A stretch of DNA of 64,000 bases from Desulfovibrio piger (GCF_951793255.1 NZ_OX636706.1:765001-829000), one strand, 5' to 3'. Shown: positions 53,994-63,941, numbered from the stretch's first letter. Made by a program: numbers and translations. The notes: generated by a model not told the origin, from the letters alone.

Positions 53994-55622
53994 TTAGTAG
54001 TTGGGGGTCACTTCAAAATCGCTGAGGTCGGCAGGAGCGTTGGGGTTCATCTGCGACACGTCCAGCGGATAGGCGGTGACGATGCACTGACGGCTGCCCA
54101 CACCCAGATCGGGCGAGGTGTTCAGGCCCACCACCAAGTCCAGGATGCCGTCGTTGTTGAAGTCGGCCAGGTCCACAGCCGCCACGGAACCGCGGATGCG
54201 GCGGGTCTTCCACTTCAGGCCCAGGCCCACGCCATCCCAGAACAGGGCGTGCACTTCGCCCTGGGGGAAGTAGCGGTAGCGGTCGAAGATCTGGGCCGCC
54301 GTGGAGATGGGCTTGTTGACCAGCAGGGTGTATTCGCCGGTATGACCGATGTCGGCCACGATGAGGCGCATGGGAGCAAAGTACTTGCTGGGCATCTGGT
54401 AGTTGCGGTCCACGCCCAGGCCCGGCATGCCCTTGTAGTGTTCCATGCCGGTGGCGGAACCGGAGAAACGTTCCATGGTGGTATGGATCAGGGTCTGGTT
54501 GGCGCCCTGGAAGATCTTCAGGCGTTCGTCGTCGGTCAGCATGACCAGCTGGTCACCGTTCTTGCCGGGGAGCCAGGCCACGTTGAAGACGTTGGCCCCG
54601 CTGGGCAGGTTGATGCGCTGGCCCAGCCCATAGGAGCCGTTCTGCTTGACCATGATGTGCACGCCGGGGGCGAACAGCTTGATGGAGTCCCAGCCCTGGC
54701 CCACCAGCGTGGGCTGGTAGGAAGGCGGCAGGTTGATGACGCTGGCGAAGTAGGAGCAGCGCTTGGCCACTTCCGTGAACTTGTTGCCGCGGAAGCCGTA
54801 GAAGTAGGTGTAGGGGCGGTTGTTCTCTTCTTCGAAGGTGGCCACCACCAGATCCTTGGCGCCGTCGCGGTTGAGGTCGATGGCACGCATGGAGAAGTTC
54901 AGGTTGCTGCGGGAGATGGTGATCTCGCCCAGCTTGCCCAGACGGCCGTCGTTGCCCCACTTGTAGATGACCAGGCGATGGTCGTGCAGGATAGCGATCT
55001 CGTTGCGGCCGTCACCGTTGAAGTCGGCCACGGCCATGTCCACCATCTCGTCCTTGAGGCGCTGGCTGCGGATGCGGGAACCGTCGGCGGAGTTGCCCTG
55101 ATAGCGGAACTGGGGGTTCAGGTAGGATTCCGTCTGGCCGGTCTCGTTGCGGATGATGTCCGAACGGCCGCCGCGGCTGGCAGCGGCGGCACCGGCGACG
55201 CCCAGCACCTCGGAGGAGAAGGCGCCCGCGAGGCGCTGCACCGTGGCGTTCAGGGCGCTCATGGGGCCCTGGGCCGTATTGGTCCAGGTGGAGCCCTTCT
55301 TGTCCACGCTGTTGAGGACGATGGTGCAGTCATTGCCCATGACGCTCACCGTGCCCCACAGGGCATAGTCGGCACCGCCGATGAACTTGCGGGCTTCGGC
55401 GGCGGAGCCGGCCGCACGGGGGCCCATGGTGCCCGTAGCGCCCGTGGCACTGAGACGACCCATCAGCGTGGAAGGCACGGCCTTGGACAGGTAGCTGTAG
55501 TTCTGGGGCGCGTGCACCTCAAAAGGCAGCAGCACGAAAGACTTTGCCTGGGCAGCCTGGGCCTGGAGGCCCATCACCAGCATCAGGCAGGCGGCAAACG
55601 CCAGCTTCATGGCAAATTTCAT
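53994..55622 (-). CDS. Secreted FG-GAP/VCBS-repeat protein
   Basis: 542 aa. The signal peptide (MKLAFAACLMLVMGLQAQAA) is followed by an N-terminal domain with FVLLPFEVHAPQNYSYLSKA, reminiscent of an FlgT/TolB-like nucleoside-binding fold. FG-GAP-like beta-propeller repeats follow, seen at MAVADFNGDGRNEIAILHDH, MRAIDLNRDGAKDLVVATFE and VDLADFNNDGILDLVVGLNT, with Ca-binding DxNxDG loops. Exported, probably periplasmic or surface. The ATG has AAGGAG 8 nt upstream. Function unknown; monocistronic. Confidence 0.85.
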   Translation of the reverse strand: MKFAMKLAFAACLMLVMGLQAQAAQAKSFVLLPFEVHAPQNYSYLSKAVPSTLMGRLSATGATGTMGPRAAGSAAEARKFIGGADYALWGTVSVMGNDCTIVLNSVDKKGSTWTNTAQGPMSALNATVQRLAGAFSSEVLGVAGAAAASRGGRSDIIRNETGQTESYLNPQFRYQGNSADGSRIRSQRLKDEMVDMAVADFNGDGRNEIAILHDHRLVIYKWGNDGRLGKLGEITISRSNLNFSMRAIDLNRDGAKDLVVATFEEENNRPYTYFYGFRGNKFTEVAKRCSYFASVINLPPSYQPTLVGQGWDSIKLFAPGVHIMVKQNGSYGLGQRINLPSGANVFNVAWLPGKNGDQLVMLTDDERLKIFQGANQTLIHTTMERFSGSATGMEHYKGMPGLGVDRNYQMPSKYFAPMRLIVADIGHTGEYTLLVNKPISTAAQIFDRYRYFPQGEVHALFWDGVGLGLKWKTRRIRGSVAAVDLADFNNDGILDLVVGLNTSPDLGVGSRQCIVTAYPLDVSQMNPNAPADLSDFEVTPNY

Positions 55623-55866
55623 TCAAAATCTCCTTGCAGTTCTCTGCGTACGTCGACCGCCCTCGCACAGGAGGGCTCACCCGGCCGGGGTCTCTGCCGC
55701 TGTCGCGGCAGGTGCCGTACGGCCTGCGGCACCGGAACTATAGCGACACTTGGCCTGCCGCGCAACTTGAAAGCCGTATCCGCTGTTCCGGCGCGGCCCT
55801 GCGCTCCTTGGGGCCCCTGCCGCGGACGCTCTTGCCCCCTCCAGACGGAACAGATAAGAAAGGCCC

Positions 55867-57210
55867 ATGAGTACCGCCAATCCTTCCCGCCCCACGGGGC
55901 GTTCCTTTCGTCTGGTCTGCCCTCCGGAGCAGATGCCGCAGGTGGAGAGCCTGCTGCGCGCCCAGGGCTATGAGTTCGAACCCGAGCCGTTCTCGCCCTT
56001 CTGCCGCCGCCTGCTGTGCGAACCGCGGCCGCTGGGCTCCTCGCTGGCCGCCTTTTTCGGCTACATCTATATCCAGGACAGGTCTTCCATGCTGCCGCCC
56101 CTGGCCCTGGCGCCGCGGCAGGGCGAAGCCGTGCTGGACATGTGCGCGAGCCCGGGCAGCAAGACGGGCTTCCTGGGCCAGCTCACCGGCCCCGACGGCT
56201 TCGTGCTGGGCAACGAGCTTTCCCGCGCCCGCCTGGCCACCCTGCGGGCCAACCTGCACGCCTGCAACCTGCCGCATGTGGGCACCTGCTCCTTCGAGGG
56301 CCAGGCCCTGCCCCTGACGCCCGGCACCTGGGACGCCATCCAGCTGGATCCCCCCTGCTCCGGCTGGGGCACGGTGGAAAAGAACCCCCAGGTCCTCAAG
56401 CTCTGGCAGGGCGACAAGCTCAAGGGCCTGGTGGGCCTGCAACAGCTGCTGCTGGCCCATGCCGCGCGCCTGCTGCGCCCCGGCGGCCGCGTGGTCTTCT
56501 CCACCTGCACCACCAACGATGACGAGAACGAAGCGCAGGTGCGCTTTGCCGAAGAAGAGCTGGGACTGGTGCGCGAACACCTGACGCCCTTCGAGGGCTT
56601 CGTCTGGGAACAGCGCCCCGGCGGCGAGGGCACCCTGCGCGTGGACGGCGAACGCTCGGCGGCCCAGGGCTTCTATGTGGCCCTGCTGCGCAAGCCCGCG
56701 GACGCCCCCCTGCCCGAACTGCCGCCCCTCTCCGCCGAGCCCGATGCCCGCACGGCCGCCCGTAACGCGGCCCGTGGCCGCAGCCGTCGCGATGCCCGTC
56801 CTGCCCTGCCCCAGGGCCAGGTGGTGCCCCGCAGCGCCCTGGCCGGGCCCTGCTGCGATCCCGACCGTCTGCCCGCCGGTGAGGCACGCATCTACGGCGA
56901 GCAGGTGCGCTTCATCCCGGCCCATGCCGACCTGCTGCTGCCGCAGGGCTTCACCTGGCAGGGCGCCCTGCTGGGCCGCATGGCAGGCGGCCGCCTGCAC
57001 ATGGCGCCCCGTCTGCGCTGCCTGCTGCCCGCCGTCCCCGACCCGGCGCACAGCCTGGTGCTGGACGACATCAGCGACATCACGGCCCTGCTCAGCGGCC
57101 AGAGCCGCCAGACCGGCCTTGCGGGCAACGAGGCCGCCCTGTGGTGGCGCGACCTGCCGCTGGCCCGGATGATGCTCAAACAGGGCCGCGCGACCCTCAG
57201 TTTCAACTAG
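55867..57210 (+). CDS. RsmB/RsmF/NOP2-family RNA (cytosine-5) methyltransferase
   Basis: SAM-dependent m5C RNA methyltransferase, 447 aa. The SAM motif is VLDMCASPGSKTGFLGQL near residue 90, motif IV LDPPCSGWGTVEKNP near 160, and the catalytic-Cys motif VFSTCTTNDDENEAQV near 212. A C-terminal ~150-residue domain resembles the RsmF extension. rRNA is the likely substrate; tRNA is possible. It faces away from the FG-GAP gene across a 244-bp gap. Confidence 0.92.
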   Translation: MSTANPSRPTGRSFRLVCPPEQMPQVESLLRAQGYEFEPEPFSPFCRRLLCEPRPLGSSLAAFFGYIYIQDRSSMLPPLALAPRQGEAVLDMCASPGSKTGFLGQLTGPDGFVLGNELSRARLATLRANLHACNLPHVGTCSFEGQALPLTPGTWDAIQLDPPCSGWGTVEKNPQVLKLWQGDKLKGLVGLQQLLLAHAARLLRPGGRVVFSTCTTNDDENEAQVRFAEEELGLVREHLTPFEGFVWEQRPGGEGTLRVDGERSAAQGFYVALLRKPADAPLPELPPLSAEPDARTAARNAARGRSRRDARPALPQGQVVPRSALAGPCCDPDRLPAGEARIYGEQVRFIPAHADLLLPQGFTWQGALLGRMAGGRLHMAPRLRCLLPAVPDPAHSLVLDDISDITALLSGQSRQTGLAGNEAALWWRDLPLARMMLKQGRATLSFN

Positions 57211-57366
57211 GCCCGGCACAGGATGCCGGACAGGGCCGCAGGCAGGGCAGACTTGCCTCTTTACCTGCCTGCGGCTACTCTTGCCCCCACTTTTACAGCG
57301 CAAGGAACAGCGCACAGGACGAAGCCGCCGTGACGGCGGCACTTTCATGCACGCAGAGGAGCGATC

Positions 57367-58080
57367 ATGGCCAAAAAGAAGACTTCCCAGCAGCCCGCGC
57401 CGGTCAAGGACAAGCCCCAGGCCCCCGTACAGGATCAGGCCCGGACGGCGGCCCCGGCCCGAGTCACCACCGTTTCCCTCACCACCTGTCTGGTCAGCGT
57501 GGTGGTGGCCCTTGCCCTGGGCCTGTGCATCGGCAGCATGCTGCCCGGCTTTATGGACAGCCGTCAGGCCCCCGCTCCCCGGCCCCAGGCGGCCGCTCCG
57601 GCCCAGCAGCCCGCGCAGCAGCAGGCGGCCCCCCAACAGCAGGCCAAGGCCGGCCTTTCCCCCGAACTGAACAGCGCCCTGCTCAAACTGCAGGAAGCCG
57701 TTGTCAAGGAACCCAACAAGGCGGAGAACTGGATCAAGCTGGGCAACTTCCAGTTCGACAACCAGAACCCCTCCGCGGCCGTCACGGCCTATGAGAACGC
57801 CCTGCGCCTGAAGCCCGGCAATGCCAACGTCCTGACCGATCTGGGCATCATGTACCGCGAGCTCCATCGCTTCGAGGATGCCCTCAAGGCCTTCCGCGAG
57901 GCGGAGCGCGTCCAGCCCGGGCACAGGAACGCCCTGTTCAATCAGGGCATCGTCCTTTACTACGACCTCAAGCGCAAAGACGAGGCCGAAGCCGCCTGGC
58001 GCAAGCTGCTGGCCGCCGATCCCAACGCCCACGCCCCTGACGGGACGCCCGTCTCGGAGCTGATCAAGCATCTGCACTGA
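57367..58080 (+). CDS. Membrane-anchored tetratricopeptide repeat protein
   Basis: 237 aa. A basic N-terminus (MAKKKTSQQPAPVKDKPQAP) precedes one membrane helix (VSVVVALALGLCIGSMLPGF), then a Gln/Ala/Pro-rich linker and at least three TPRs (AENWIKLGNFQFDNQNPSAA, ANVLTDLGIMYRELHRFEDA, RNALFNQGIVLYYDLKRKDE). Probably periplasmic and scaffolding. AGGAG precedes the ATG. It lies between the methyltransferase and the kinase-like gene on the same strand; a functional link is not shown. Confidence 0.87.
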   Translation: MAKKKTSQQPAPVKDKPQAPVQDQARTAAPARVTTVSLTTCLVSVVVALALGLCIGSMLPGFMDSRQAPAPRPQAAAPAQQPAQQQAAPQQQAKAGLSPELNSALLKLQEAVVKEPNKAENWIKLGNFQFDNQNPSAAVTAYENALRLKPGNANVLTDLGIMYRELHRFEDALKAFREAERVQPGHRNALFNQGIVLYYDLKRKDEAEAAWRKLLAADPNAHAPDGTPVSELIKHLH

Positions 58081-58241
58081 TCCGGTTCCGGCTGCCCCGC
58101 CCCCGGGCCGGGGCAGCTCACCGGCCCCTGTGCCTTCCGTGGTCCGCAGACCACCGGTCCGCTCTTCCCGTCCCCGCTGCCGTCCCGGTATTTCCCGGGC
58201 CGTCTCCCCCGTGACGGAGATGTCCCTCAAGGTAAAAAAGC

Positions 58242-61200
58242 ATGACGTACCCCCTTCTTCCCCTACAGGCCGGCTTCCGCAGGCTGGCCCTGATCGTCAT
58301 TCCGCTCCTGCTCGTCCTGAGCCTGGCCGCCACCTGTCCGGCGGTCCCGACACCGCCCCCGGCCCCCGCGCCCACGCCCGCCCTGCCCGTGAGCCTGTCC
58401 GCGACGCCCCAGGGTACCGCCGCGGGACAGCTGGGCATCCTGCCCTACCTTTCGGCTTTTCTGGATACGGACGGCGACATGAGCGTGGAAGAAGTGGCCA
58501 CGCCGGGCATGATGCCCTCTTTCCAGCCGCTGCATCCCAGGACCCTGCCCCGCAGCAGCGGCGTGACCTGGCTGCGTCTGGAGATCCCCGCCGCCGGGAC
58601 GGAGAGCACCGAGTCCCTGATGCTCGACCTCGGCCAGGGCGTCCCGGCCGGAGCCGTCCTCTATACGCCCGACATCGACCCGCTTTCCCGCCAGACCACC
58701 TGGCAGGAGAGCCAGGCCAACTGGCGCAACCTGCTGCCGCTGCCCCTGCCCGCGGAAACGCCGCAGGTCTGCTTCATCCGTCTGGACGGGCAGCCGCCCC
58801 TCTGGTTCGTGCCCACCCTGCGCAGCCTGGACAATCTGGCGGGCGCGCCGGAAAGCCTGCTCGGCCCCGGCGTCATGCTGGCCCTGGCCGTGGTCATGCT
58901 GCTGGCCCTGCTGCGCGGCATCACCGAGCGCGGCCAGTGGCGCTTCTGGACGGCCCTGTATGTGGGCGCCGCCCTGACCCATGCCGTGCTGGGCGGGCCT
59001 GACCTGGGTGCCGGCAACATCACGCCCGCCGACGCCGTCAGCGCCATGGCCCCCGGCCTGGCCCTCATGTTCCTGGCCCATCTGGCCCGGCACCTGATGC
59101 AGACCGCCAGCCATTCCCGCCTGCTGGACATCCAGTACCTGCTGCTTTCCCTGCCCGGTGCCGTGCTGGCCCTGCTGCCCCTCTGGCCCGACTTCAGCTG
59201 GCTGGGGCGCTTCCTGCCGCTCTGGCCCATGCTGGCCCTGATCTTCGTGCCCACCACGCTCGGCGCCTGGCTCATGGGCGTGCCGGGAGCCCGCCGTTTC
59301 CTGCTGGGCTGCCTCGTGGCCGCACTGGGGGCCGGGCTGGCCGTCCTTGACCTCGGGACGCTGCTCCCGCCCTTCGTCCAGGGCACCCTGCCTCTGTGGG
59401 GGACGGCCCTCAGCGCCCTGATCATCGCGGGCATGAGCGCCCCCGGCCGTGAAGCGGGCACCTCCGCCGAACCTGCCGATCCTCTGGCACCGGGCCGCCC
59501 CGCCCGGAACCAGACCATCACGGACCCCAATCTGCGCCTGCTGGATACCGACGGCAACACCCTGCCGCTCATGACCGGCCTCAGCCAGCCTGCCCCCGCT
59601 CCGGCAACCGTGGAAGCCGAAAGCGCCTCCGCCACGGCCATCCGGCGTCTGGAGCAGGCCCTTGCCGCGCCCCTGCGCGAGATCGTGGAACAGGACCGCC
59701 AGCTCGAACAATGCGCCCTGCCCCATGATGTCCGCTCCCGTGTGGAGAACATGGGCCGCCGTGCCCGGCAGGCCCTGAGCCTGCTGCACGACCCGGCCGG
59801 GGATGCTGCCGCACCCGCGGCACCGGCTCCCGCGGATACGGCCCGCGCTGAAAAGCGTGTCTTCGATCTGCGCAAGACGCTGCGGCAGGCCCATGACACC
59901 TGCCGCCCGCTGGCGGAAAAATCCGGCATCGCCCTGGGCTGGCATGTCCCGGCCGACCTCGAACAGCTTTACGAAGGCCCCGCCGGGGAACTGGAAGACG
60001 TCCTCCGCCTGTTGCTGGAAGATGCCCTGCGGGCCACCAAGGGGGGCAAGATCCATTTTGCCGTGCGTCGTGTGCCGGACAGCAAGCACCCCGGACATCT
60101 GCTCTTCCAGGTGCGCGACACGGGCACGGGCCTGCCCCCGGAGCAGCGTTCCGCATCGCTCCTGGCCCGTATCTGGGAACTCTCTTCGTCCCACGGCGGT
60201 TTTCTGGGCGTGGAGAGCGGCCCCCGCGGCACGTCCGTCATCTTCACCCTGCAGCTGCATCTCCCGGAAGCTTCTGACGGCGAGGACCTGCCCACGGTCC
60301 TGGTCTGCGCTCCCGATGCCGCCACCCGTCGCGAGCTGGGCGCCATGCTGCGCGACCTGCCCTGCACCTGCCACGAGACAGGCACCCTGGCCCACGGTCT
60401 GGCAGCCGGGGCCCGCAAGGGCCGGACACCGGCTGCCGTACTGCTGGTCTGCGGCCCCGAGGCTTCCGTGGACGCCGCGCCGCTGCTGCGCCGCTACCAC
60501 AGCCTTGCCGAAAGGACCGGCCCCTTCGGCGCCGTGGCCCTGACGCCCGACCAGAGTCAGTGGGATGCGCTGGCCCATGCCGGTTTCAGCCATGCCCTGA
60601 CCCTGCCCGTCTCGGAAGACGCCCTGCGCGAGACCGTGCTCGAGATCCTGGGCAGCCATGACGATGTGGCCGACCTGGGTGCGCCCCTGCCCGAGACCAG
60701 ACAGGCCGATGCCCCCCTGCCCGACCTGTTCGGCCCCGCCGCGGCCCCCCAGGCAGACCAGGGCATGCCCGATCTGCTCCTGTCCACCGATGATATCCCG
60801 CAGCAGACGGCCCCGGCCGCTCCTGCCGCGGCAAGCGCGGATCTGCCGGACCTGTTCGCCGCTCCGGCGGCCGCTGCAGAGGATACGGCCCAGACGGAGC
60901 CCCTTCCCCTGACGGACGACATGCGCCTCGATACGCCCGCAGCACAGACCGCCCGGCCTGTGGTCGATGCCGTGCAGCCGGAGGAAGCCGCGTCCACGGA
61001 CAGCCCGGTGCAGGAAAATGAAAACGCTCCCGAGGCGGTCGAAGACGTCGCCCCGGCCCCCGCGCCTGCGGCGCCGGACTTCCCGTCCGTACCGATGCCG
61101 GAAACGGCGGAAACGAATGAGGCTGCCATGCCGGAAGCCCCGGTGAAGGAAGAAGGACCCGCCGCACCGGCGGCCGATATGACGCAGGAAGAGCCCCTGC

Positions 61201-63341
61201 CCCAGCAGGAGACGGCGGATGCTGCCGCTGCGGCCCCGGCCGATGACGCTGCTGAAACCCTGTCCGATGAAATGGACAGCACGGATGAAGCGGGTGCGAA
61301 AGCGGTGGCCGACACTGACGTGACGCCCCCCGCACGGGACGAAGCCGCCGCGGTGCCCCCGAGCGCTCCGGCGTTCCCGGCTCCGGCCCGGGAGGCTGCG
61401 GCCGAGCAGACCCTGCCCGCTGATGACGTACAGACCGGCGACGCGTCTACGGATGCTGCCGAAGCGCCGGTGTCCGATGCCGTACAGCCGGAGGAAGCCG
61501 CGTCTGCGGACAGCCCTGTGCAGGAGAGCGAAAACGCTCCCGAGGCGGCGGAAGACGTCGCCCCGGCCCCCGCACCTGCGGCGCCGGACTTCCCGTCCGT
61601 GCCTGTGGGGGAAACGGCGGAAACGAACGAGGCTGCCATGCCGGAAGCCCCGACGAGAGAAGAAGATACCTCCGTACCGGCGACCGATATGACGCAGGAA
61701 GAGCCCCTGCCCCAGCAGGAGACGGCGGATGCTGCCCCGGCCGATGTCGCTGCTGAAGCCCTGTCCGATGAAACGGACAGCACGGATGAAGCTGGTGCGG
61801 AAACGGTGGCCGACACTGACGTGACGCCCTCCGCACAGGACGAAGCCGCCGCGGTGCCCCCGAGCGCTCCGGCGTTCCCGGCTCCGGCCCGGGAGGCTGC
61901 GGCCGAACAGGCCCTGCCCGCTGATGACGTACAGACCGGCGACGCGCCTACGGATGCTGCCGAAGCGCCGATGTCCGATGCCGTACAGCCGGAGGAAGCC
62001 GCGCCCGCGGACAGCCCTGTGCAGGAAGACGTCGCCCCGGCCCCCGCACCTGCGGTGCCGGACTTCCCGTCCGTGCCGGTGGCGGAAATGGCGGAAACGA
62101 ACGAGGCTGCCATGCCGGAAGCCCCGGTGAAGGAAGCAGGACCCGTCGCACCGGCGGCCGATATGACGCGGGAAGAGCCCCTGCCCCAGCAGGAGACGGC
62201 GGATGCTGCCGCTGCGGCCCCGGCCGATGTCGCGACGGGAGCCACGGTCGACGAAAAGGAGCGCACGGAAGCTCCGGTCGCCGATGCACAGGCCGCCTCT
62301 GCCACGAGGGCTCCTGCCTTCCCGTCTGTCGAGGCGGCCGCCAGTCCCCTTGCCGGTGGCTATGTGAGCCCCAGCCTGCGCCATGCCGGTGAATGGGTCG
62401 GCGAGCCCATGCCCATCGGCACTCCGGTCGACCGTCCTGCCCCCCGGCAGGAGGAAACGGTATCCGCTCCGGTGGAGACCGTCGTCACGGTCCGCCCCCT
62501 GCGCCGGGACGTCAGCCCGGACGAGATCGCCCGCAAGCTGGGCAAGCCCAGTCTGGTGCCCACGGACAAATCGGCCCTCATCACGCCGCAGCCCCGCAAG
62601 AGCAGCAGTACCGGCCCGGGCGCCGGGACGCAGCCTGCCTTCCCCGGCGCGCCTGTGGAAGAGGCGCCCCAGGCCGTGCCCGGCAGCAAGGACGTTTCCA
62701 GCCTGCCGGACATGACGCCGGACAGCACCACCCTTCTTGCCAGCGGCCGGGAAGAGACCAGCCGGACCAGGGCTGCGGCCAACACCCTGATGCGCTTCCT
62801 TTCCCGTTTCCACACGGGCAACGGCCAGCCCCAGGACAAGGAAGAAGCCAGGAGCCCGCAGGCTCCGGCCGCGACCGCGCAGGAACGGCAGGGCACACCG
62901 CGTCCCATGCCCAGGAAGGATGCACCGCGGGAAGAGACGCCGGGAACCACGGCGGACATCCCCGCCACGACCCATCCCTGGATCGAACGCCGCACGGCGT
63001 CCCGGCCCGTGGCCCCCACGCCGCGCATGCCCGTACCGCCCATGCCCCAGCGGCCCCAGCCGCCGGACGACCCCGAGGATCCGTTGCCCGCTCTCATGTG
63101 GCGAATGGACAAATATCTGGCGGAGGCCGGTTATGCCCTGGAACAGCGGCGTCTGCATCTGGTGGCCGACGCCGCCGGACGCCTGGCCGCCGAGGCCGAA
63201 AGCTACGGTTTCCGGGTACTGGGCCGCATGGCCCGCTGTGTGGAGAGCGCCGGACGCGCCAAGGATCTGCAGGCCGTGACCGACCTGCTGCCCGAACTGG
63301 CCACGGCGGTGGAACGCCACCGCATCTCCATGGGTTCCTGA
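58242..63341 (+). CDS. Degenerate hybrid sensor-kinase-like protein, 1699 aa
   Basis: N-terminal hydrophobic segment, a periplasmic sensor region (to ~205) and about seven helices (206-405), like 7TMR-DISM proteins. A DHp-like helix pair follows around 465-510, where the His of the SHELRTPL-type motif is replaced by Gln (LEQALAAPL). The HATPase domain (~560-660) keeps DTGTGLPPE, but the N-box Asn is Asp (LLLEDALRAT). A receiver-like domain (683-803) has VLLVCGPE where the phospho-Asp should be. Then a disordered Ala/Pro/Glu-rich region (810-1600) with three ~170-residue repeats and a small C-terminal helical domain. It appears to be a pseudokinase scaffold. Confidence 0.8.
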   Translation: MTYPLLPLQAGFRRLALIVIPLLLVLSLAATCPAVPTPPPAPAPTPALPVSLSATPQGTAAGQLGILPYLSAFLDTDGDMSVEEVATPGMMPSFQPLHPRTLPRSSGVTWLRLEIPAAGTESTESLMLDLGQGVPAGAVLYTPDIDPLSRQTTWQESQANWRNLLPLPLPAETPQVCFIRLDGQPPLWFVPTLRSLDNLAGAPESLLGPGVMLALAVVMLLALLRGITERGQWRFWTALYVGAALTHAVLGGPDLGAGNITPADAVSAMAPGLALMFLAHLARHLMQTASHSRLLDIQYLLLSLPGAVLALLPLWPDFSWLGRFLPLWPMLALIFVPTTLGAWLMGVPGARRFLLGCLVAALGAGLAVLDLGTLLPPFVQGTLPLWGTALSALIIAGMSAPGREAGTSAEPADPLAPGRPARNQTITDPNLRLLDTDGNTLPLMTGLSQPAPAPATVEAESASATAIRRLEQALAAPLREIVEQDRQLEQCALPHDVRSRVENMGRRARQALSLLHDPAGDAAAPAAPAPADTARAEKRVFDLRKTLRQAHDTCRPLAEKSGIALGWHVPADLEQLYEGPAGELEDVLRLLLEDALRATKGGKIHFAVRRVPDSKHPGHLLFQVRDTGTGLPPEQRSASLLARIWELSSSHGGFLGVESGPRGTSVIFTLQLHLPEASDGEDLPTVLVCAPDAATRRELGAMLRDLPCTCHETGTLAHGLAAGARKGRTPAAVLLVCGPEASVDAAPLLRRYHSLAERTGPFGAVALTPDQSQWDALAHAGFSHALTLPVSEDALRETVLEILGSHDDVADLGAPLPETRQADAPLPDLFGPAAAPQADQGMPDLLLSTDDIPQQTAPAAPAAASADLPDLFAAPAAAAEDTAQTEPLPLTDDMRLDTPAAQTARPVVDAVQPEEAASTDSPVQENENAPEAVEDVAPAPAPAAPDFPSVPMPETAETNEAAMPEAPVKEEGPAAPAADMTQEEPLPQQETADAAAAAPADDAAETLSDEMDSTDEAGAKAVADTDVTPPARDEAAAVPPSAPAFPAPAREAAAEQTLPADDVQTGDASTDAAEAPVSDAVQPEEAASADSPVQESENAPEAAEDVAPAPAPAAPDFPSVPVGETAETNEAAMPEAPTREEDTSVPATDMTQEEPLPQQETADAAPADVAAEALSDETDSTDEAGAETVADTDVTPSAQDEAAAVPPSAPAFPAPAREAAAEQALPADDVQTGDAPTDAAEAPMSDAVQPEEAAPADSPVQEDVAPAPAPAVPDFPSVPVAEMAETNEAAMPEAPVKEAGPVAPAADMTREEPLPQQETADAAAAAPADVATGATVDEKERTEAPVADAQAASATRAPAFPSVEAAASPLAGGYVSPSLRHAGEWVGEPMPIGTPVDRPAPRQEETVSAPVETVVTVRPLRRDVSPDEIARKLGKPSLVPTDKSALITPQPRKSSSTGPGAGTQPAFPGAPVEEAPQAVPGSKDVSSLPDMTPDSTTLLASGREETSRTRAAANTLMRFLSRFHTGNGQPQDKEEARSPQAPAATAQERQGTPRPMPRKDAPREETPGTTADIPATTHPWIERRTASRPVAPTPRMPVPPMPQRPQPPDDPEDPLPALMWRMDKYLAEAGYALEQRRLHLVADAAGRLAAEAESYGFRVLGRMARCVESAGRAKDLQAVTDLLPELATAVERHRISMGS
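60966..62235 (+). repeat. Three tandem ~500-bp coding repeats inside the kinase-like gene
   Basis: Units start at 60966, 61476 and 61977 (each with GATGCCGT then CAGCCGGAGGAAGCCGCG), periods 510 and 501 bp (170 and 167 codons); the third unit is shortened. The repeats encode an acidic, Pro/Ala-rich, disordered region. High DNA identity suggests recent duplication and likely length variation between strains. Confidence 0.9.
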
Positions 63342-63352
63342 TACGCATACCG

Positions 63353-63380
63353 GGGCCGGTCCTGCTGACCGGCCCTTTTT
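63353..63380 (+). terminator. Terminator of the kinase-like gene
   Basis: Perfect 9-bp stem (63353-63361 with 63367-63375), 5-nt loop, followed by five T on the plus strand. Confidence 0.88.
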
Positions 63381-63496
63381 CGTTCCCGGCCCCGGCGCGT
63401 AGGCCGCGACAGGCCCTCTTGCACAAAGGGGCAAGTCGTGCCAGACTAAATCTTCAATGCCCACAAGAGCCCTCTTATTTTATGCAAGGAGTCCAC

Positions 63497-63919
63497 ATGA
63501 GTTACGAACGTGTCCTTCTGCCCGTGAGCGGCAAGCAGTCCGGAGAACGCGCCCTCAAGGCCCTGAGCCAGGCCAGGAAGCTTGATCCCAAGGAGATCAT
63601 CCTGCTGCACGCCGTGGCGCCCAGCGTGGGATCCCCCATGCCCAACATCATGCGCGACCAGCAGGACATCGCCGTCAAGGCCGAAGCCCTTCTGGCTCCT
63701 CTCGCCGCCGAACTGGACAATGCCGGCATCCCCTATCAGACCGTCATCCGCCACGGTCTGCCCGTGGAGACCATCGTCAAGGCCGCCAAGGAAATGGACG
63801 CCGAAGCCATCGTCATGTTCTCGGACGGTCGTGACGACCTGACCGACAGACTGTTCGGTTCCATCACCGAGCATGTGCTGCGCAACACTCCGCTGCCCGT
63901 GCTGGTCGTCCGTCAGTAG
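63497..63919 (+). CDS. Universal stress protein (UspA family)
   Basis: 140 aa, single domain. Starts MSYERVLLPVSGKQSGERAL, with the C-terminal DAEAIVMFSDGRDDLTDRLF and VLRNTPLPVLVVRQ. The nucleotide-binding G-x2-G-x9-G-S/T motif is only partly kept (one Gly missing before FGS), so ATP binding is uncertain. AAGGAG is 8 nt before the ATG. Single gene with its own terminator. Confidence 0.93.
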   Translation: MSYERVLLPVSGKQSGERALKALSQARKLDPKEIILLHAVAPSVGSPMPNIMRDQQDIAVKAEALLAPLAAELDNAGIPYQTVIRHGLPVETIVKAAKEMDAEAIVMFSDGRDDLTDRLFGSITEHVLRNTPLPVLVVRQ

Positions 63920-63941
63920 GCCTTGCCGCGCTATCGTCATC

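Noticed and set aside
52641-55973. A 1110-codon plus-strand frame opposite purD and the FG-GAP gene
   Set aside because: Shadow of two well supported minus-strand genes; no family features.
58263-63464. A 1733-codon open frame on the minus strand opposite the kinase-like gene
   Set aside because: High GC and Ala/Pro-rich coding on the plus strand keep this frame open. Its translation is low-complexity Gly/Arg/His with no family features, and the plus-strand gene has clear domains.
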